Shown here: positions 11,897-24,097 of the stretch, in pieces
How positions within the stretch are numbered: the stretch's first letter is position 1
How the letters are laid out: the number at the start of each line of letters is the position of its first letter
Assembly: GCA_020543525.1 (NCBI GenBank)
Contig: JAHYIO010000037.1
Location: 310,001 to 374,000, forward strand
Source: Coriolopsis trogii
Taxonomy: Eukaryota; Basidiomycota; Agaricomycetes; Polyporales; Polyporaceae
Direction: 5' to 3'
Length of the DNA stretch: 64,000 nucleotides
The notes under the pieces: generated by a model
Databases searched by the model: none
Told to the model about the DNA's origin: nothing
Seen by the model: only the letters and a program-made list of their open reading frames with translations
Made by a program: the position numbers and the translations under genes

Positions 11897-13609
11897 CTAC
11901 ACTGCCGCAAGTGACTGAACACTCCTCTCGCCCGAGGCCGGCGCATTCTCAGGCCCACCCACGTCGCTGCTACCTTCCTCTGTGTGTTCCCCTGCAATCA
12001 GGGATGTGTCCGTATATCCTGGAGCAGCGATGGAGGATCCGACAGACCCTACGACCCTGTTGAAGTTCAGAGTGCCCATAGAGTCGAGGGAGTGTTGATG
12101 CATTGTGTTGCGATTCGCCTCCTGGAGGTCGATGAGGAATCTTGAGATCAAGATGGCGGTGATGCTGGCGACGAGATCAAAAGCTGTCATATATCCCCGT
12201 ACTCGGAGCGAGTTACACCACTCACGGCTCGGTGAGAACAGTCAAGTAACTCGCGTTACTGGAAGCATTTTGATTCAGTATCTATTGTGCGCATCAGGAC
12301 TTCCGTGGTGGTTGAGTTGTGCACGAGGACTTACGGACAGTAAGGAGAAGCTGAGGTGCAAGGTGTTCATGATCAATAGGACACTATGGAAGTTATTATC
12401 AGCTGCTCTCTTGCGGACGAACGCTCCTAACAAAGCGCATACATGAAGTACACCACACCTGAGCGGAAAGCTGGTAAGTTGCGATAGGGAAGGCCGAAGC
12501 ACAGTGAACACTGACCATCTCGGAGCAAGACACTCGAAAGACCTGTGGCCTGTCCCAAGGCCGCAAGTCCCCTGCTATTCTTGTAGGTCGCTGTCCACGT
12601 CACGGCAACCAAGATCAGGTCCGAAGTGATGAGCGAAACTCGGGAAATAATCGTGACTGCTCTCGACAAGTCAGCCATACTCGCATGCAGAGGTAAAGGA
12701 ATCCTACAGCTAAAAGGATGGTCAGCCCGCTCTGTCAGTATGTGTGAACAATGAGAATGTCCCTCACTTCTGTTGCAGCTTATCTGATAGACTCGCTACG
12801 ACGGTACACCCAAAGACAGGGTCAATGTACGACGTGGCCCAGGCCATGGTCACCTGCGGTCATAGAGTGGCATTAGTACGAGGCGGTTCCAGGAGACGTC
12901 GCAAGTGCTCACATAATTGACGACGATTGGAACGATAGAGAGGAGGAATACTACGCAGGCCAATGACCACAATCGCGCGCTGAGGACATATGCTCGTAGG
13001 GCCGAAAACACTACAGAAGAGCCGTGTCAGGAAGGGTGAGGGATTCTCCAAGTATGACATACCGGCCCATGGAAGATACTCTAGAATCTCGGGAATTTCC
13101 GAAGCGTAGAATATGGCGGCGCAGCTGCATAGTGGGTCAGACGTTGTCCCTGGGGTCTACGTAACGGATGCAATCATACCCCTGTACAGAAAGAGGTGTG
13201 AACGAACGGTTCAGTAGGATAGAAAGTGAGCTGAACGATAAGGCGACTGACCTTGGGCGAATTCGGCAGCACAGGCCATGGAGCAAACAAGAGATTCACC
13301 GCGAGAGGCACGTAGCGGTTCATCAGAAACAAGATTGAGGAAACCGTGATCTTGCGCTTCCAGAAAAGCTCTACCTCCTGGTCGAAAGTGATGACATATT
13401 CAAAGGCGAGGAGGGCTATGCACTGTGTCAGCTTGATATAATCACTTATCCGCGCTCAGACATACCTGCAGTAACAGCCGCGAAGTAGCTGCCTATCTGG
13501 CTAATGAAACATCCGTTGTGAGCAGCTATACCACACACTCCCGAAAGTGAGGAGCTCACGCAGACTGAAAGACAGCGACGATGTTTGCATCCAGATGGGA
13601 ATCGGACAT
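11897..13609 (-). CDS. DUF6533-type multi-pass membrane protein, copy B
   Basis: Tandem paralogue of copy A with the same order of motifs. The ATG at 13609 starts MSDSHLDANIVAVFQSA. Exon 2 reads QIGSYFAAVTA and exon 3 ALLAFEYVITFDQEVELFWK followed by KITVSSILFLMNRYVPLA, a textbook DUF6533 domain. Later segments are FSALRAYVLSARLWSLACVV, a loop with SYIDPVFGC, SLITSDLILVAVTWTATYKN, and the C-terminal ILISRFLIDLQEANRNT with a Ser/Glu-rich tail. The product is probably a seven-helix membrane protein of about 330 residues. Function is unknown. Copy B matches the usual DUF6533 wording better than copy A. Confidence 0.83.
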
Positions 13610-15384
13610 GGCGTTGGCGAAGCTTGCGAGTAATTCGATAGGGCGGAGATGGGCATGGTCTGACCAGCAGTCAATAAGTATAGCTCCTACCACACCATCA
13701 ATCCTACAGCATGCTGTTCTTGGCAGCGCAGGAAAGTATTAGTGTGCGCGCCAGAACGGCAAAACCTCAACTTTGCTGCACAGCGCGACCCAACTCCACA
13801 GCTTGGTTTGAATTCAGAACCGTAGCCAAGGGCGGCATCAGTGTTTGGCGTCGAACATTGTGATCACACTCATCGCTCGAAAGTAGATGCAAAATGGCCT
13901 TGAGGCACACCATCAGCTGCAAGCCCATCGCAAGCATTGAAAGACTTACCGACGTCAAGGGCCCTGAGGCCTAAAGCCCCGCCACAGGTAGATCAAGCTG
14001 CAGGCGCGACATCGGCACGCACTCGCAAACCCACTCTGGCTGCGCAGGTAGACCACAGGAACGGTTCAGGGGCAAGATCATCTTGGATAGGATCCAGGAT
14101 TTGCACGAGCGCTCCGGTTATGACGAGAGGAGTCTTCGAGGCCTATGCTCCGGGGACCGCGGGCGCATCTTGACATGTATGCCAGCTTGATTCGCTATGG
14201 ATATATCCATAGGTTCAGCGAAATCGGGCTAGAGAGGGAGCGACACCCAAGAGGACAGCGTGAGAGGGATTGTTATCTTTCTGATCACCTCGTACAAGTT
14301 TCGACCAGCCTTGACTCTATTAACACACTCGGGCGCATCCTTGGACGCCGCCGTATCAATCCACGAGGTCAGAGCTCCGCGACCATGACGCGAAAGCCAA
14401 ATTGGTCTAATGACTCCGGTTGAGCGTTGACGGAAAGGCGAACCATACGGAATACCAACAAGTCCCGCCATAGGACGAAGAAGTTTCACTGATAGAGAGG
14501 CTATGTATGTGGTCCTCAGCAATGCGGATGGCTATGCCAAGATTTACACTGAGCAACCACAATGATCAGCGCGCAAAGAAGGCAATGATTGCGAAATACC
14601 ACCATACCTCACTCATGCGGGTCAGGCCCGCGATCGCCCTTATGGCAGAGACGGATTCTCAGGGCGATGTCACCTGAAGGTTCGAAACAATACGCGTACC
14701 GAACTGCATGAACAGGCTCAGTGGTAGCGCTGAATACAGGTTACGGGATGACGTACGCTACAAGACTGTTGTGGACATGAAGCATCGACTAAATGGCACG
14801 CAAAGACTCAATGACACCGAGTGCGTGTGGTCCTGATGACAGAGTGGGCAGTCAACTTGCAGCAGCAGCGGGGTATGCGAAGAACAAATGTATTTCCTGA
14901 CGCGAACGAGTACAAATTCGGTAAGTAGAAGGCAGGCTGTGTGCGATATGGTTTCCCCCAACCGTCACGGCCACATAGTGGCACCCCGTCCGGAGACGGA
15001 GGTATACGGAAGGAACAGGAATATAAGGCACCGCCGAAGGCGCGTCGACCCCACCAGCGATACAACACCCCGAAAGGCGGACCAGCGAAGCAGGGGAGCA
15101 TTCCAACGGCGGTCGTTCTTGTGAGCGACCCGAAGGACGCCTTCGCTCCGCCAAAAGTGAACGACGTCAAGAGACGAGTGAACGTCTGTGCTCACCGAGA
15201 GGTGTGCTGACGCTTCGGACGTTGGACGGACACTGGGGGAAAGAGCAGACAAAATTTGCAGACTTATATAGCGCGTGTGGGCGGAGCTTGAACTGAGTGT
15301 GTCTGTGTTTGCGCGGCGCGTCTTCCAGCCACAGACGCGTCGCGTGGAGCGCTTGTGCCCGTTTGAACGCGAGCCACGACGGTC
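13610..15384. other. Gene-poor stretch upstream of DUF6533 copy B
   Basis: 1.8 kb with several open frames, the longest about 208 codons on the minus strand at 14965-15591. None has recognisable domains, and none joins to another frame through good splice sites. I searched by eye for a third DUF6533 copy (ExxxTFDxExxLFW, NRY, RFLxDLQEAN) and did not find one. Confidence 0.5.
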
Positions 15385-16199
15385 ATGGAGAAGAGCCACA
15401 GGGTCTCGCGCCTTTCGGTCCATCCCAGGCTGGGCCCTCGGGATTCGATATTCCCCGGGAATCCTGAGCTGCACCGGACGATTGACACCAGCGCGACATG
15501 CAGCCCCTACCTGCGGGAGTGTGTCATGGCGATGGAAGACTGTTGCGATGAGGTAGCTTGAACGGTTGAACCACTGTCTGAAGCCCGGCATTAACTCTGA
15601 TTGCGTCGACAGGCTTACGAGGCTCAGGAGCTCATACGACAGGGAACGTACGATCTTCCCCGCATGACCAAAGTGCTCGAGAGTGAACGAGTCTGTCCAT
15701 CTCCTGGCCCAACGCCGAAATCAGACCTGATATCAGCGCCTTGCAGGTGTTCCTCCTCGTGGGCGAAAGCACAGTACGGAGGTACAAGGCGGACCTCACA
15801 GATGAGATCGAACCGCAGATCAACGAGCTCCTTTCCCGGGCGGAGAAAGGTCTCCAGGTCCTGCTCAAGAAAGAGAGCATATTGCAGGCCAAGGTCCGCT
15901 TTGACGAACTTGTTCGGGTAAGTTGTGTATGTCTGTATATCTCAACATGGTCGACAGGTCGAAGCCTCTCAATCGCGCCCTACATCTCGCGCCGCGACGA
16001 ACACGACTGGTATGAGTAAGATCGACGTGCGGAAGATGCAGATGCTCGCTCGTCAACGCCAGAAGATGGAGGAGGAATTAGCTGCATTACAAGTAGAAGT
16101 GGACGCTATGGTATGCAATCAATTCCGGAGGTCTGTACGATAATCTGACGAATCTGTATGCCCACGCTGTAGGAACTGGAAGCGATGGGAAAGAAGTAA
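15385..16199 (+). CDS. SPC19: DASH complex subunit Spc19
   Basis: Spc19 is part of the DASH/Dam1 ring that couples kinetochores to spindle microtubules. Five exons, all joined in phase 0: 15385-15552, 15613-15690, 15747-15917, 15958-16110 and 16173-16199, giving 198 residues. Exon 1 ends with YLRECVMAMEDCCDE and exon 2 continues AYEAQELIRQGTYDLPRMTK, the conserved Spc19 N-terminal block. Exon 3 reads VGESTVRRYKADLTDEIEPQ and then a helical region ending KKESILQAK, the family's central coiled coil. Exon 4 is a second helix (MQMLARQRQKMEEELAALQ). The exon 3 donor GTAAGT at 15918 was chosen over an earlier weak GTCCGC, which would drop about ten residues. The gene converges with the molybdenum cofactor gene, 120 bp apart. 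Confidence 0.93.
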
Positions 16200-16319
16200 C
16201 TTTACTCAATTCCATCCTTGTGGTTATACACCGATTTGGCACGCAATTGTTGAAGCAGGACTGGTCTAGGATCTTGCATCGCAAAGGCTTATCTACCCGT
16301 ATACCAGCACCGAAAGATC

Positions 16320-18802
16320 TTACTCCATCTGCAGCTCCCCTATGATTATCGCCTCCACGTAGTCACCCACCTCAAGTCTGCTCGGCCCTCTCTCGGTCCT
16401 GGGAGGGAGCGCGATGAGGGCATTCGCGCCCTTGAGGCTTGCGACCCGACTCGACCGCTGCCCTCCAGTGCTGTACGCCTTGAAGCCTTCAGGTGCAGAC
16501 TTGACGACAGCGCGGTGATACTCGGGCCTCGGGTCCAAGCGTAGATGCTCTTGTATCTGATTTGCGTCAAATCATGTCAGTTGCCCAGAGAGCAGCACTC
16601 GCGACCACTCACTTGTACACGGACGCTCGGCAGCCTACACCGATCCTGTGGCCACCCTCCCAGCCTCCTCAGCGCCGGGATCACAAACACATGGAAAGTG
16701 ACGAGCGCGCTGGCCGGGTTCCCCGGGAGCGCAAACAACGGCGTCCGCTCGTTCCCTCCTATCGCATTCGGGATCGTCGCGAACGTCGTCGGCTTCCCCG
16801 GCTTGACCCGCACCCGACCAAAGTGGATCGTGCCCCCGAGGTGGTGCTCGATGACGGGCTTCAGCAGGTCCCCGACGCCCATCGACGTGCCTCCGGTAGT
16901 GAGGATGAGGTCTGCGGACGCAAGCCCTCGTTGGAGGGCGTTGATGTGTGCGTCGAGGCTGTCGGGCACGATGCCGAGGTCGAGGACCTGGTAGCCCAGC
17001 CCTTCTAGTGCGGCGTGCAACGAAGGCCGGTTCGTGTCCCATATCCCGCCCCACCCGTCGCTCGGCAGGGGTGTGGGGGACTGTACGTCAACGAGCTCAT
17101 TGCCAGTGCTTAGGAGCGCGACTATCGGCCGTCTGTATGTGTGGACCTGAATTGCCGAAAATTACGGTCACAATCTACGCAGCGACGTCCGAGGTGAAGA
17201 CTGCGTACCATCGTTCTGCCCACGAACGCGAGCGTGCCGATTTCCCCGCCGCCACTGCTGACGACTGTACCACGCTCAATGACTAGATCGCCTTGGCGCA
17301 CGTCTGAGCCAGGGTCGCGCACGTTCTCTCCTCGCGGGACTTGCGCCAATGTCTCGATCTCATTCTCTTCTATCTCCTCTCCGACGGGCGATCTGTGCGT
17401 GCTATGCAGACGAGTGTCCTCGACCATGATCACCGCGTCCGTCCCAGCCGGGAGCGGTCCACCTGTGTTGATCCGGAAGACGCAGCCTGGAGGCAATGGG
17501 CTAGAGAGGTTGTGAGTGCGTGACGTGAGCACTTTGTATATTCCTGGCGGGTCCGTTGCTATTCTCTAGTCTCAGTATGACCCTCAGAGCGAGAGCAAAG
17601 GAAATCAGGACACACAGCGAAGAGCATAGCCGTCTACATTTGTGCTGTATGTCGATGGGACGTTTTGGGGCGCATACACGTCTTCGGCGATGACGAAACC
17701 CCGTAATGCAGGTGTGACCTGACGCCGCCAGGGTCATGAGTGGACAGTATCCCGGACAATGATTTCGTACTACAGCCTTACCGCTTCTTCATACACAGGC
17801 AATGGCCGGATCTCCCGCAGGATAGTGAGCAGAGCATCCGCGACCGATACTAAGGGATACGGTGACTCCCTGAGTCGGGCATGTGCTATACGGCGAGGAC
17901 GCACGTCGTTTAGTCCGAGGCTCAACAATCCGCCAATAGGGCCTACCTGGCTGTGTCGGGTCGTGCGAGAGCACGCTGCGCGGTTTCGGTACAGCATGCC
18001 CATGTCCGTGGTCGTGTCCATGCTCGTGTTGATGGTGATGGTGCGATCCTCTCGAGCCTCCCGACTGAACTGAACCGGCTACCGAGGGCAGGCCGCCTGC
18101 TGAACGGACAGGACTCGGAGAGGCCACCGAGATGTCTGGGACGCTTTGCGGCCCTTGCGCGGCGAGCGAGGCGTGGACTTGTCTTCCGCTACCTCCGCGG
18201 ATGAGTTCGATCGCGTGGTTGATGATACCTGCTTGTAACAGGGCAGAGACGTTCTCCTGCACGGCTTTAACGCTTCCTGGGAGAGTCACGACGAGGGTGT
18301 TCTTGATCGTCCCTGCGACTGGGCGTGAGAGGGCAGCGAGAGGTGTGGCCTGGAGAGATGCATTGAGCAGCAAGTGGACGATTCCTGATGCTTCTCGCTC
18401 TAGAAGAGGCTTGACTGCCTATATGCGTCGGCACGATAACCTTGGGTGATTGAGCTCCTCCAATATGAGTATATACGCACTCACCTCTGGCGTTCTATCG
18501 CGTACACCGAATCCTGTGCCACCAGTGGTCACGATCCAATCTATATCGTTCTGATAGCACCAGCCTAGGATGACAGTACGTATGCGGATCTCATCGTCCG
18601 GGACGATCTGGAGATGCATGCACACATAACCGGCCTGTGTGAGCATGCTCTGAATCACCGGCCCGGAGCGATCGGCAGAGGTATCCACCGACGCAGTATC
18701 GCTCACTGCAGATTGCCAGGTTCAGCGAGATGATCTACGTGCGACGGCTTATTCTACGCAGTGTTGCATACCTGTTAGGACCGCTACTCGAATGCCCGCC
18801 AT
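16320..18802 (-). CDS. cnxE: Molybdenum cofactor biosynthesis fusion protein MogA-MoeA (CnxE / gephyrin type)
   Basis: Catalyses the last two steps of molybdenum cofactor synthesis: adenylylation of molybdopterin (MogA-like half) and molybdate insertion (MoeA-like half). Exon 1 (18802-18772) reads MAGIRVAVLT and exon 2 (18705-18485) continues SDTASVDTSADRSGP and TTGGTGFGVRDRTPE, the MogA active-site loop. Next come TLPGSVKAVQEN and a His-rich linker near 18010-18050. The MoeA half has ALRGFVIAEDVYAP, STNVDGYALR, FRINTGGPLPAGTDAVIMVE, STGNELVD, DTNRPSLHAALEGLGY, TTGGTSMGVGD, VKPGKPTTFA and ALPGNPASALV, then a C-terminal beta-barrel ending GELQME at 16320. The order MogA-MoeA matches Aspergillus CnxE and gephyrin. 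About 680 residues are estimated. Confidence 0.94.
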
Positions 18803-20211
18803 GGGAGATGGTAGTAGTGTGGGGGAAAGAGAGAAATTCACATCAGCACTGTTTTCGAAGGTTTGTGCAATGTGCACGTCATAGGCGGGCCGCTCAGGAC
18901 CACTGGGAGGACAAGCTCAAGGCAAGGGGAACCCCTCGCACGGACGACAAGAGCATGAATATCGTGTACGAATATGCAAAGGACATTGAAGACAATAAAC
19001 ATGGAAGGGGAGAGTAGAGGCTGGCGGCGGCTGCCCACAAACTGTGATTGGAACCCTTCCACTGACCATGACTATCGGTCCGAACATCCGACACTGGACG
19101 AAAGCGCTATGTTGTCAAAGAACGGTAGTACTCGGTCAGCAGGCTGTACCTTTCCGTGCTCCTTGACAGCTAAAACGTCCGAGGACCTGCGGAGGACACA
19201 TGCATGTCATCCAAGGATCGGAGGACGCGCCTTATGACTCAGAATGTGAGAAGAGCTGGCGGACATAGCGCGACTTCTGGCATTCGGTATTCAAGTCTCT
19301 GCGTCTGTCTGTGCGCAGACGTCGGAATCGCAAGTCGGCTGTGGCGAATGAACGGCTATCACGCGCACACCAACGAGAGCCCAGACTTCGGAGGTTCCTT
19401 CCCTACGCTCGGGGCACAACAGCCTGAGAGTGGAATAAGCAGTCAGAAGGTTAAAGGCAAACGCACGGATGATCAGTTGACTACGGACCCTTCCCAGACG
19501 AAGTGCAATCCGGAACCCCTTCCGGATACTTGGAACGGAGAAAGGAGAGCATCGAGTCGAGCGTAGCGTGCTTCCTATGCAGAGGGCAGCTTGCCAAGTC
19601 CCGCCAGCTTGTTTGTAGTTATTCGGCCGGTCGCAATTCGGAAGCGTGGATCCTCGCGAAGCCAAGTTTGAAGCCTGCCCTCGCGAGAAGTTCACGCGAG
19701 CCTCGCGAGGTCGTGAAATGATGTCCGTCGGAGGGCGTCGGCCCTGTGTGGTGGACAGGTTGATAGCTCATTGCGGGCAGAAGAGGTGGCGTGGACGGGG
19801 GTGGGAGACTCCGCCAGGTACGACGATGAGGCGAGACCGAGGAGAGCGACGAATAACGGAAAGGCGCGGTCATGAGCCTCAGTCAGACGAGAGACGGAGG
19901 TCGGCTGGCAGAGAGGGAATCAGGATGATGAAGAGAAAACAGGGACGGGCGTAGCGAGTGATACGAACACATGGAGGGTCCTTCCAGAGTGGATCCAACA
20001 TGACAGACCGAGGTCTCCGTCAAGGGCGCGGAGCCTCTTCTGTCCCCCTTCGGTCTCGCGTAATTGTCATCCCACCTTTCCCCTCCACTACATGCTGGCT
20101 GCTATAAAACCCCGCCCCCTCCTACTTGCTTCATTTCGTCCCCCTCATCTTCGTTCTCCCTCTTCCCTTGGTCGAGGCCTTCTCCACCTCGCGCGTCCTC
20201 GTCCGTTCGCA
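18803..20211. other. Long intergenic region upstream of cnxE and GDPD copy 1
   Basis: 1.4 kb between divergent genes. Open frames up to about 130 codons exist, but none shows a domain, a biased composition expected of real protein, or splice continuity. The last 150 bp are CT-rich and carry the TATA box at 20103. Confidence 0.5.
20103..20108 (+). promoter_or_regulatory. TATA box of GDPD copy 1
   Basis: TATAAA in the context gctataaaac, 104 bp upstream of the ATG at 20212, followed by a CT-rich stretch, the usual fungal core promoter layout. Confidence 0.6.
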
Positions 20212-21576
20212 ATGTCTGCCACGCTGTCCCCTGTCATCTCTAAAGTCATGCCCGAGTGTTGGGGTCACCGCGGAGTGTGTCATGGATCCAGCCTTACTTC
20301 CGTGCCAATTGTTGACCTACGCTCTACCTATACTGCATAACAGGCTTCTGCACGCTTCCCGGAAAACACGCTCGCCAGCTTCGAAGCTGCTATCCGCGAC
20401 GGCGCCGAGGGTATTGAGAGCGGTATTGTGCCAGCGTGATCCCTCCCCCGTTAGTCCGTAACACTCGTAAGCAGACGTCCACGTATCCGTAGACGACGTC
20501 GTCATCATGTTCCACGATCCCTGTGAGTAACACGTTGTACTTCTCAATGACACTCGGGCTCATAACGCACTTCTAGCTGTCGACCGGGTTACGGATGGCG
20601 CAGGTACGACCTTCCGACGTTGTGTGTTTGATCGCTGACCTCACTGTTTGCAGGACTCATTCGGGAGAAGGTCTGGTATGGCGAGGGAGGGATGCACCAA
20701 CTCCGGACTGTCAAGGAGCCTAAGCAGTCCCTTGCCACCTTTGAGGAGACCATCGAGCTTCTCATGAGGGTACGCACATATCGCTTTCCACGCTTCTTAT
20801 CCCAACACTCGTGATTTCAGCCCGAGAACCAACACGTGAAGTTCAATGTCGACGTGAAGGTTCAAAATAAACCTGCGCACCTCTTCGCTCTCATGCACAG
20901 GATCATCTCCGCACAGCCCAACTGGGAGACGGTTCTCGCCCCGCGTATCCTTCTTGGGCTCTGGCATCCCAGCTTCCTGCCGCACGCGAAAACGCATCTG
21001 CCGTACTGCCATCGGTCGTATATTGGCCAGAGCATCGCCGTCGCCCGCAAGTATTTCTGGGACGACTGTGACGTGTTCTCCATCAAGTTCTCGACCCTTG
21101 CCATGGCGGATGGAGCAAAGTTCCGCAAGGACTGCAAGCAATCGGGTAAGAAGATCATGGCATGGACCGTGAACGACCCGGAACACATGGTCGAGGTACG
21201 CGTCCTGACTATATCTATACTCTATATTCAACGACGCGTCGTGTGGCTGACCGCGTTTTGCGCAGGCGGTCAGGTGGGGGATTGACGTGATTATTACGGA
21301 CGTCACGAAGACGTGGCTGGATCTCCGGTCCGCACTGCAAGGTGAGGAGTTAGCGTCCATCGCTTTATCTTGCGAGGGTGCTCATGCAGTTTGAATGTTA
21401 CAGTTGACTATGACAAGATCGCGGCGCAGCACAGCCGGATGTTCTACTGGACGGAACTCGAGTTCTACACGCCAATGCAGATCTACCAGCGCTTGAAGGA
21501 CCACAGCTACCTCGAGGGCTACGCAGGCCCATTCCGCAAAATGGATAACGTGGAGCCTCTTCAGGTCGTCTCATGA
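20212..21576 (+). CDS. Glycerophosphodiester phosphodiesterase family protein, copy 1
   Basis: A GDPD-fold phospholipid or glycerophosphodiester hydrolase, most like the yeast phosphatidylglycerol phospholipase C Pgc1 in layout. The ATG at 20212 starts MSATLSPVISKVMPECWGHRG, and exon 1 ends at 20274 after the HRG motif. Exon 2 reads ARFPENTLASFEAAIRDGAE and ends IES; exon 3 starts DVHVSVDDVVIMFHDP. So the catalytic HRG, the ExD metal pair and the second His (FHD) are all present. Later exons carry FNVDVKVQNKP, LGLWHPSFLPHAKTHLPYC, KKIMAWTVNDPEHM and GIDVIITDVTKTWLDLR. No membrane helix or signal peptide is seen. About eight exons. A tandem paralogue starts 1.1 kb downstream. Confidence 0.92.
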
Positions 21577-22681
21577 GCGCATGAGCACTTGTGTGCAAGT
21601 ACAGGGTCAGGTTCCCGTCACGATATAGACATACACAATATGGGTTTTAAGGGGTACTCGTTGTCTTTCTCTCTCATCTCCGTTCCGCCATAGATGTGTC
21701 TGCATATTACTTCTAATCGTCTACGCCATCACCTCCGCTTACCACCTTTGTTTGGACCTTTGGAAGCTTGGATAATTGTCACGTACTATCGCCTCCTCCA
21801 CTAGATCAACTTTGTGACTCCTTCGTTGCTTGATTGGCCTGCTTGTGCTTCAAGTTCTCGTTATAATATTATCGCCGGAGCGCTCGCCTGAGGCCTCGGA
21901 GGCGTTGGAACGGCGATCCGATTTGCATGAACACTTTAGCTCTGTTCGAGACCCTACTTCAGACCCCCGATTATGGATGTGGTGCAATGGGCAGGACGCT
22001 CCACTACGGTGGCGATATACCGCGCGGCGCGACTTTGACAGACAAGCGCGGTGTCAATGGCCCGGAATAAGCTTAAGGTGGTTTGACTTGAGCGGGTGCA
22101 GTGGTCCGTCCTCCGTAAGTAGTTGGGGCACGGTACACGTGCATCTACGTACGGATGCTCTTGTTCTCACAGTGAGTCACAGAGTCGCGAGCGGTCTTAC
22201 GCGTATAGATACGGTGAGAACCGGTACTCGTGCACGTTCGTACGAGGAGACGCGTCGCCGTCGCCGTCGCCGACGCACGCGATGCCGAGCGTCCCAATGG
22301 TTGGCTACCTTGGGTGTTGCAAGGAGATTTGGTAGCAATACTCACTACTTATTTAGTTCCTGCTGCAATGACAACTGTCTTGAAGTTCAAGGGCACGTAC
22401 GTATGCGACCTGCCGAGAACGGCGGGCGTTTCGGACTGAATGATGCCTTGCGAGTTACGCATGCGCCGGATCGCGAGCAGTGGAGTTTCAGGCTCGTCGC
22501 ACCGTCTCTTTGACAGTGAGCCTGACTCCCGGATTACGCATGTGGCTGCGGTTTATATACCCCGTTCCTACCCGGTGTATGGATGATTCCCCTTCTTCCC
22601 CGCCGCCTCTTTCGTCACTTCACTCTTTCGCCTCTGCTACGTCGACGTCAAGGTCAAGCCAGCATACCCCGGTTGTCATCA
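21577..22681. other. Spacer between tandem GDPD genes
   Basis: 1.1 kb. A 227-codon open frame (21830-22513) begins at TTG, is Arg-rich because of a CGTCGC-type simple repeat near 22250-22290, and has no domain, so it is not called. The promoter of copy 2 lies at the right end. Confidence 0.5.
22554..22559 (+). promoter_or_regulatory. TATA-like element of GDPD copy 2
   Basis: TATATA in the context ggtttatatacccc, 123 bp upstream of the ATG at 22682. Position and downstream CT-rich tract match the promoter of copy 1. Confidence 0.5.
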
Positions 22682-24097
22682 ATGGCGCCGTCGCCTGTGA
22701 AGTTGCCAGAGTGCTGGGGTCATAGAGGGGTGAGCGAGTCCTGCTACTGCTAGTGCTGCTCGCGCTCATGAAGTACGTATGGTCGGGATTAGGCCTCTGC
22801 GGCATTCCCAGAGAACACTCTCGCGAGTTTCGAGAAAGCAATAAGAGATGGAGCTGAGGGGATAGAGAGCGGTGCGTGCTTCTCGGTTTCGTGTTTAGTG
22901 CAGCAACGACGGACTGACGATAAGCCTTCGTCAGACGTGCATGTCTCACTAGACGACGTCGTTGTCATGTTCCACGACCCCAGTGCGCTCATGTCGTATG
23001 CCTATATGCGCGCGGATATTCACAGTACACCCAGCGCTGGAGAGGACGACGAATGGGCATGGTGCGTCTCGAAGTGTTTTGCCTATCCTGCTCTCGGAAC
23101 GGCTCGTTGAAGTGCTGGTCCGTCCTAGGTAAGATCAAGGAGAAGAAATGGTACGGCCCGGACGGAATGGAGCACCTCCGTACGCTTGCAGAGCCCAAGC
23201 AATCCATCCCTACATTTGTGGAGACCGTAGAGCTGCTTATGAGGGTGAGTCTCGGTCTCCACCACCTACCTCCTCCTTAACGCAGGCGCACAGCCAGAGA
23301 ATAGGCATGCCACGTTCAACGTCGACGTGAAAGTCTTTAGCGAGCCGCTACACCTTTTCACGCTCATGCACGAGATCATCTCTGCGCAGCCGAATTGGGA
23401 GACAGACCTCGCGCCAAGAATTGTCCTCGGTCTCTGGCACCCACGCTTCCTCCCACATGCGAAGACGATCTTGCCATATTGCAAACGGTCGTTCATTGGT
23501 TTCAGGACATCGATCGCGAGGCAATACTTTTGGGATGACTGCGAGGTGTTTTCGATCAACTTCGTGGTCTTGGCCAGTTGGGGAGGTCAGAGGTGCGGTC
23601 ATACCCTGATTGCATGGCAGAGAGAGGACTCACCCTTGTGGACTGATAGCTTCTTGCGGGAGTGTCAGAGCGCGGGGAAGAAAGTCATGGTGTGGACGGT
23701 CAACGAGCCTTCACATATGATCGAGGTGAGCGCGCCCGGGTCTCTTCTCGAAGCAGCCTTTTTACGTGGATCTGGCAGGCTGTTCGATGGGGCGTGGACG
23801 TGATACTCACGGACAAGACAAAGGACTGGCTCGATCTCCGTGAGACTCTCAGGAGTACGTTTAGTCGTCAGGTTCTATGTGCTCGAGGAAGAGAGAAGCT
23901 GACATGATTGAACGTCAGCCGACTACGACAAGATTCTTGCGGAACACAGCAGCATGTTCCTATGGACGACGCCCCGATACTATTTCCCGATGCGTGTCTT
24001 CTGGCAGGGCATCTCTTCGTATTACCTGCAGAAGTTTGGCGGCACTTTCAGAAATTACGACGAGTCAGGTGCCGTAGGCGGTGCCGTAAAAGCCTGA
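22682..24097 (+). CDS. Glycerophosphodiester phosphodiesterase family protein, copy 2
   Basis: Tandem paralogue of the gene at 20212-21576. The ATG at 22682 starts MAPSPVKLPECWGHRG. Matching segments are FPENTLASFEKAIRDGAEG, DVHVSLDDVVVMFHDP, LAEPKQSIPTFVETVELLM, NVDVKVFSEPLHLFTLMH, PRIVLGLWHPRFLPHAKT, KKVMVWTVNEPSHMIE and GVDVILTDKTKDWLDLRE, so the HRG, ExD and second His are kept. One extra intron is needed near 23593-23649, where copy 1 is uninterrupted. The C-terminus differs and ends GAVGGAVKA. Catalytic residues look intact. Different substrate use or expression is possible but not shown. Confidence 0.9.

Noticed and set aside
13610..15384. Possible third, degenerate DUF6533 copy
   Set aside because: None of the family motifs could be found in any frame; only very short chance similarities.
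14965..15591. 208-codon minus-strand open frame upstream of SPC19
   Set aside because: It overlaps SPC19 exon 1 in antisense and has random-looking composition without motifs.
21830..22513. 227-codon plus-strand open frame between the GDPD genes
   Set aside because: It starts at TTG, is Arg-rich because of a simple repeat, has no domain and no splice partner.
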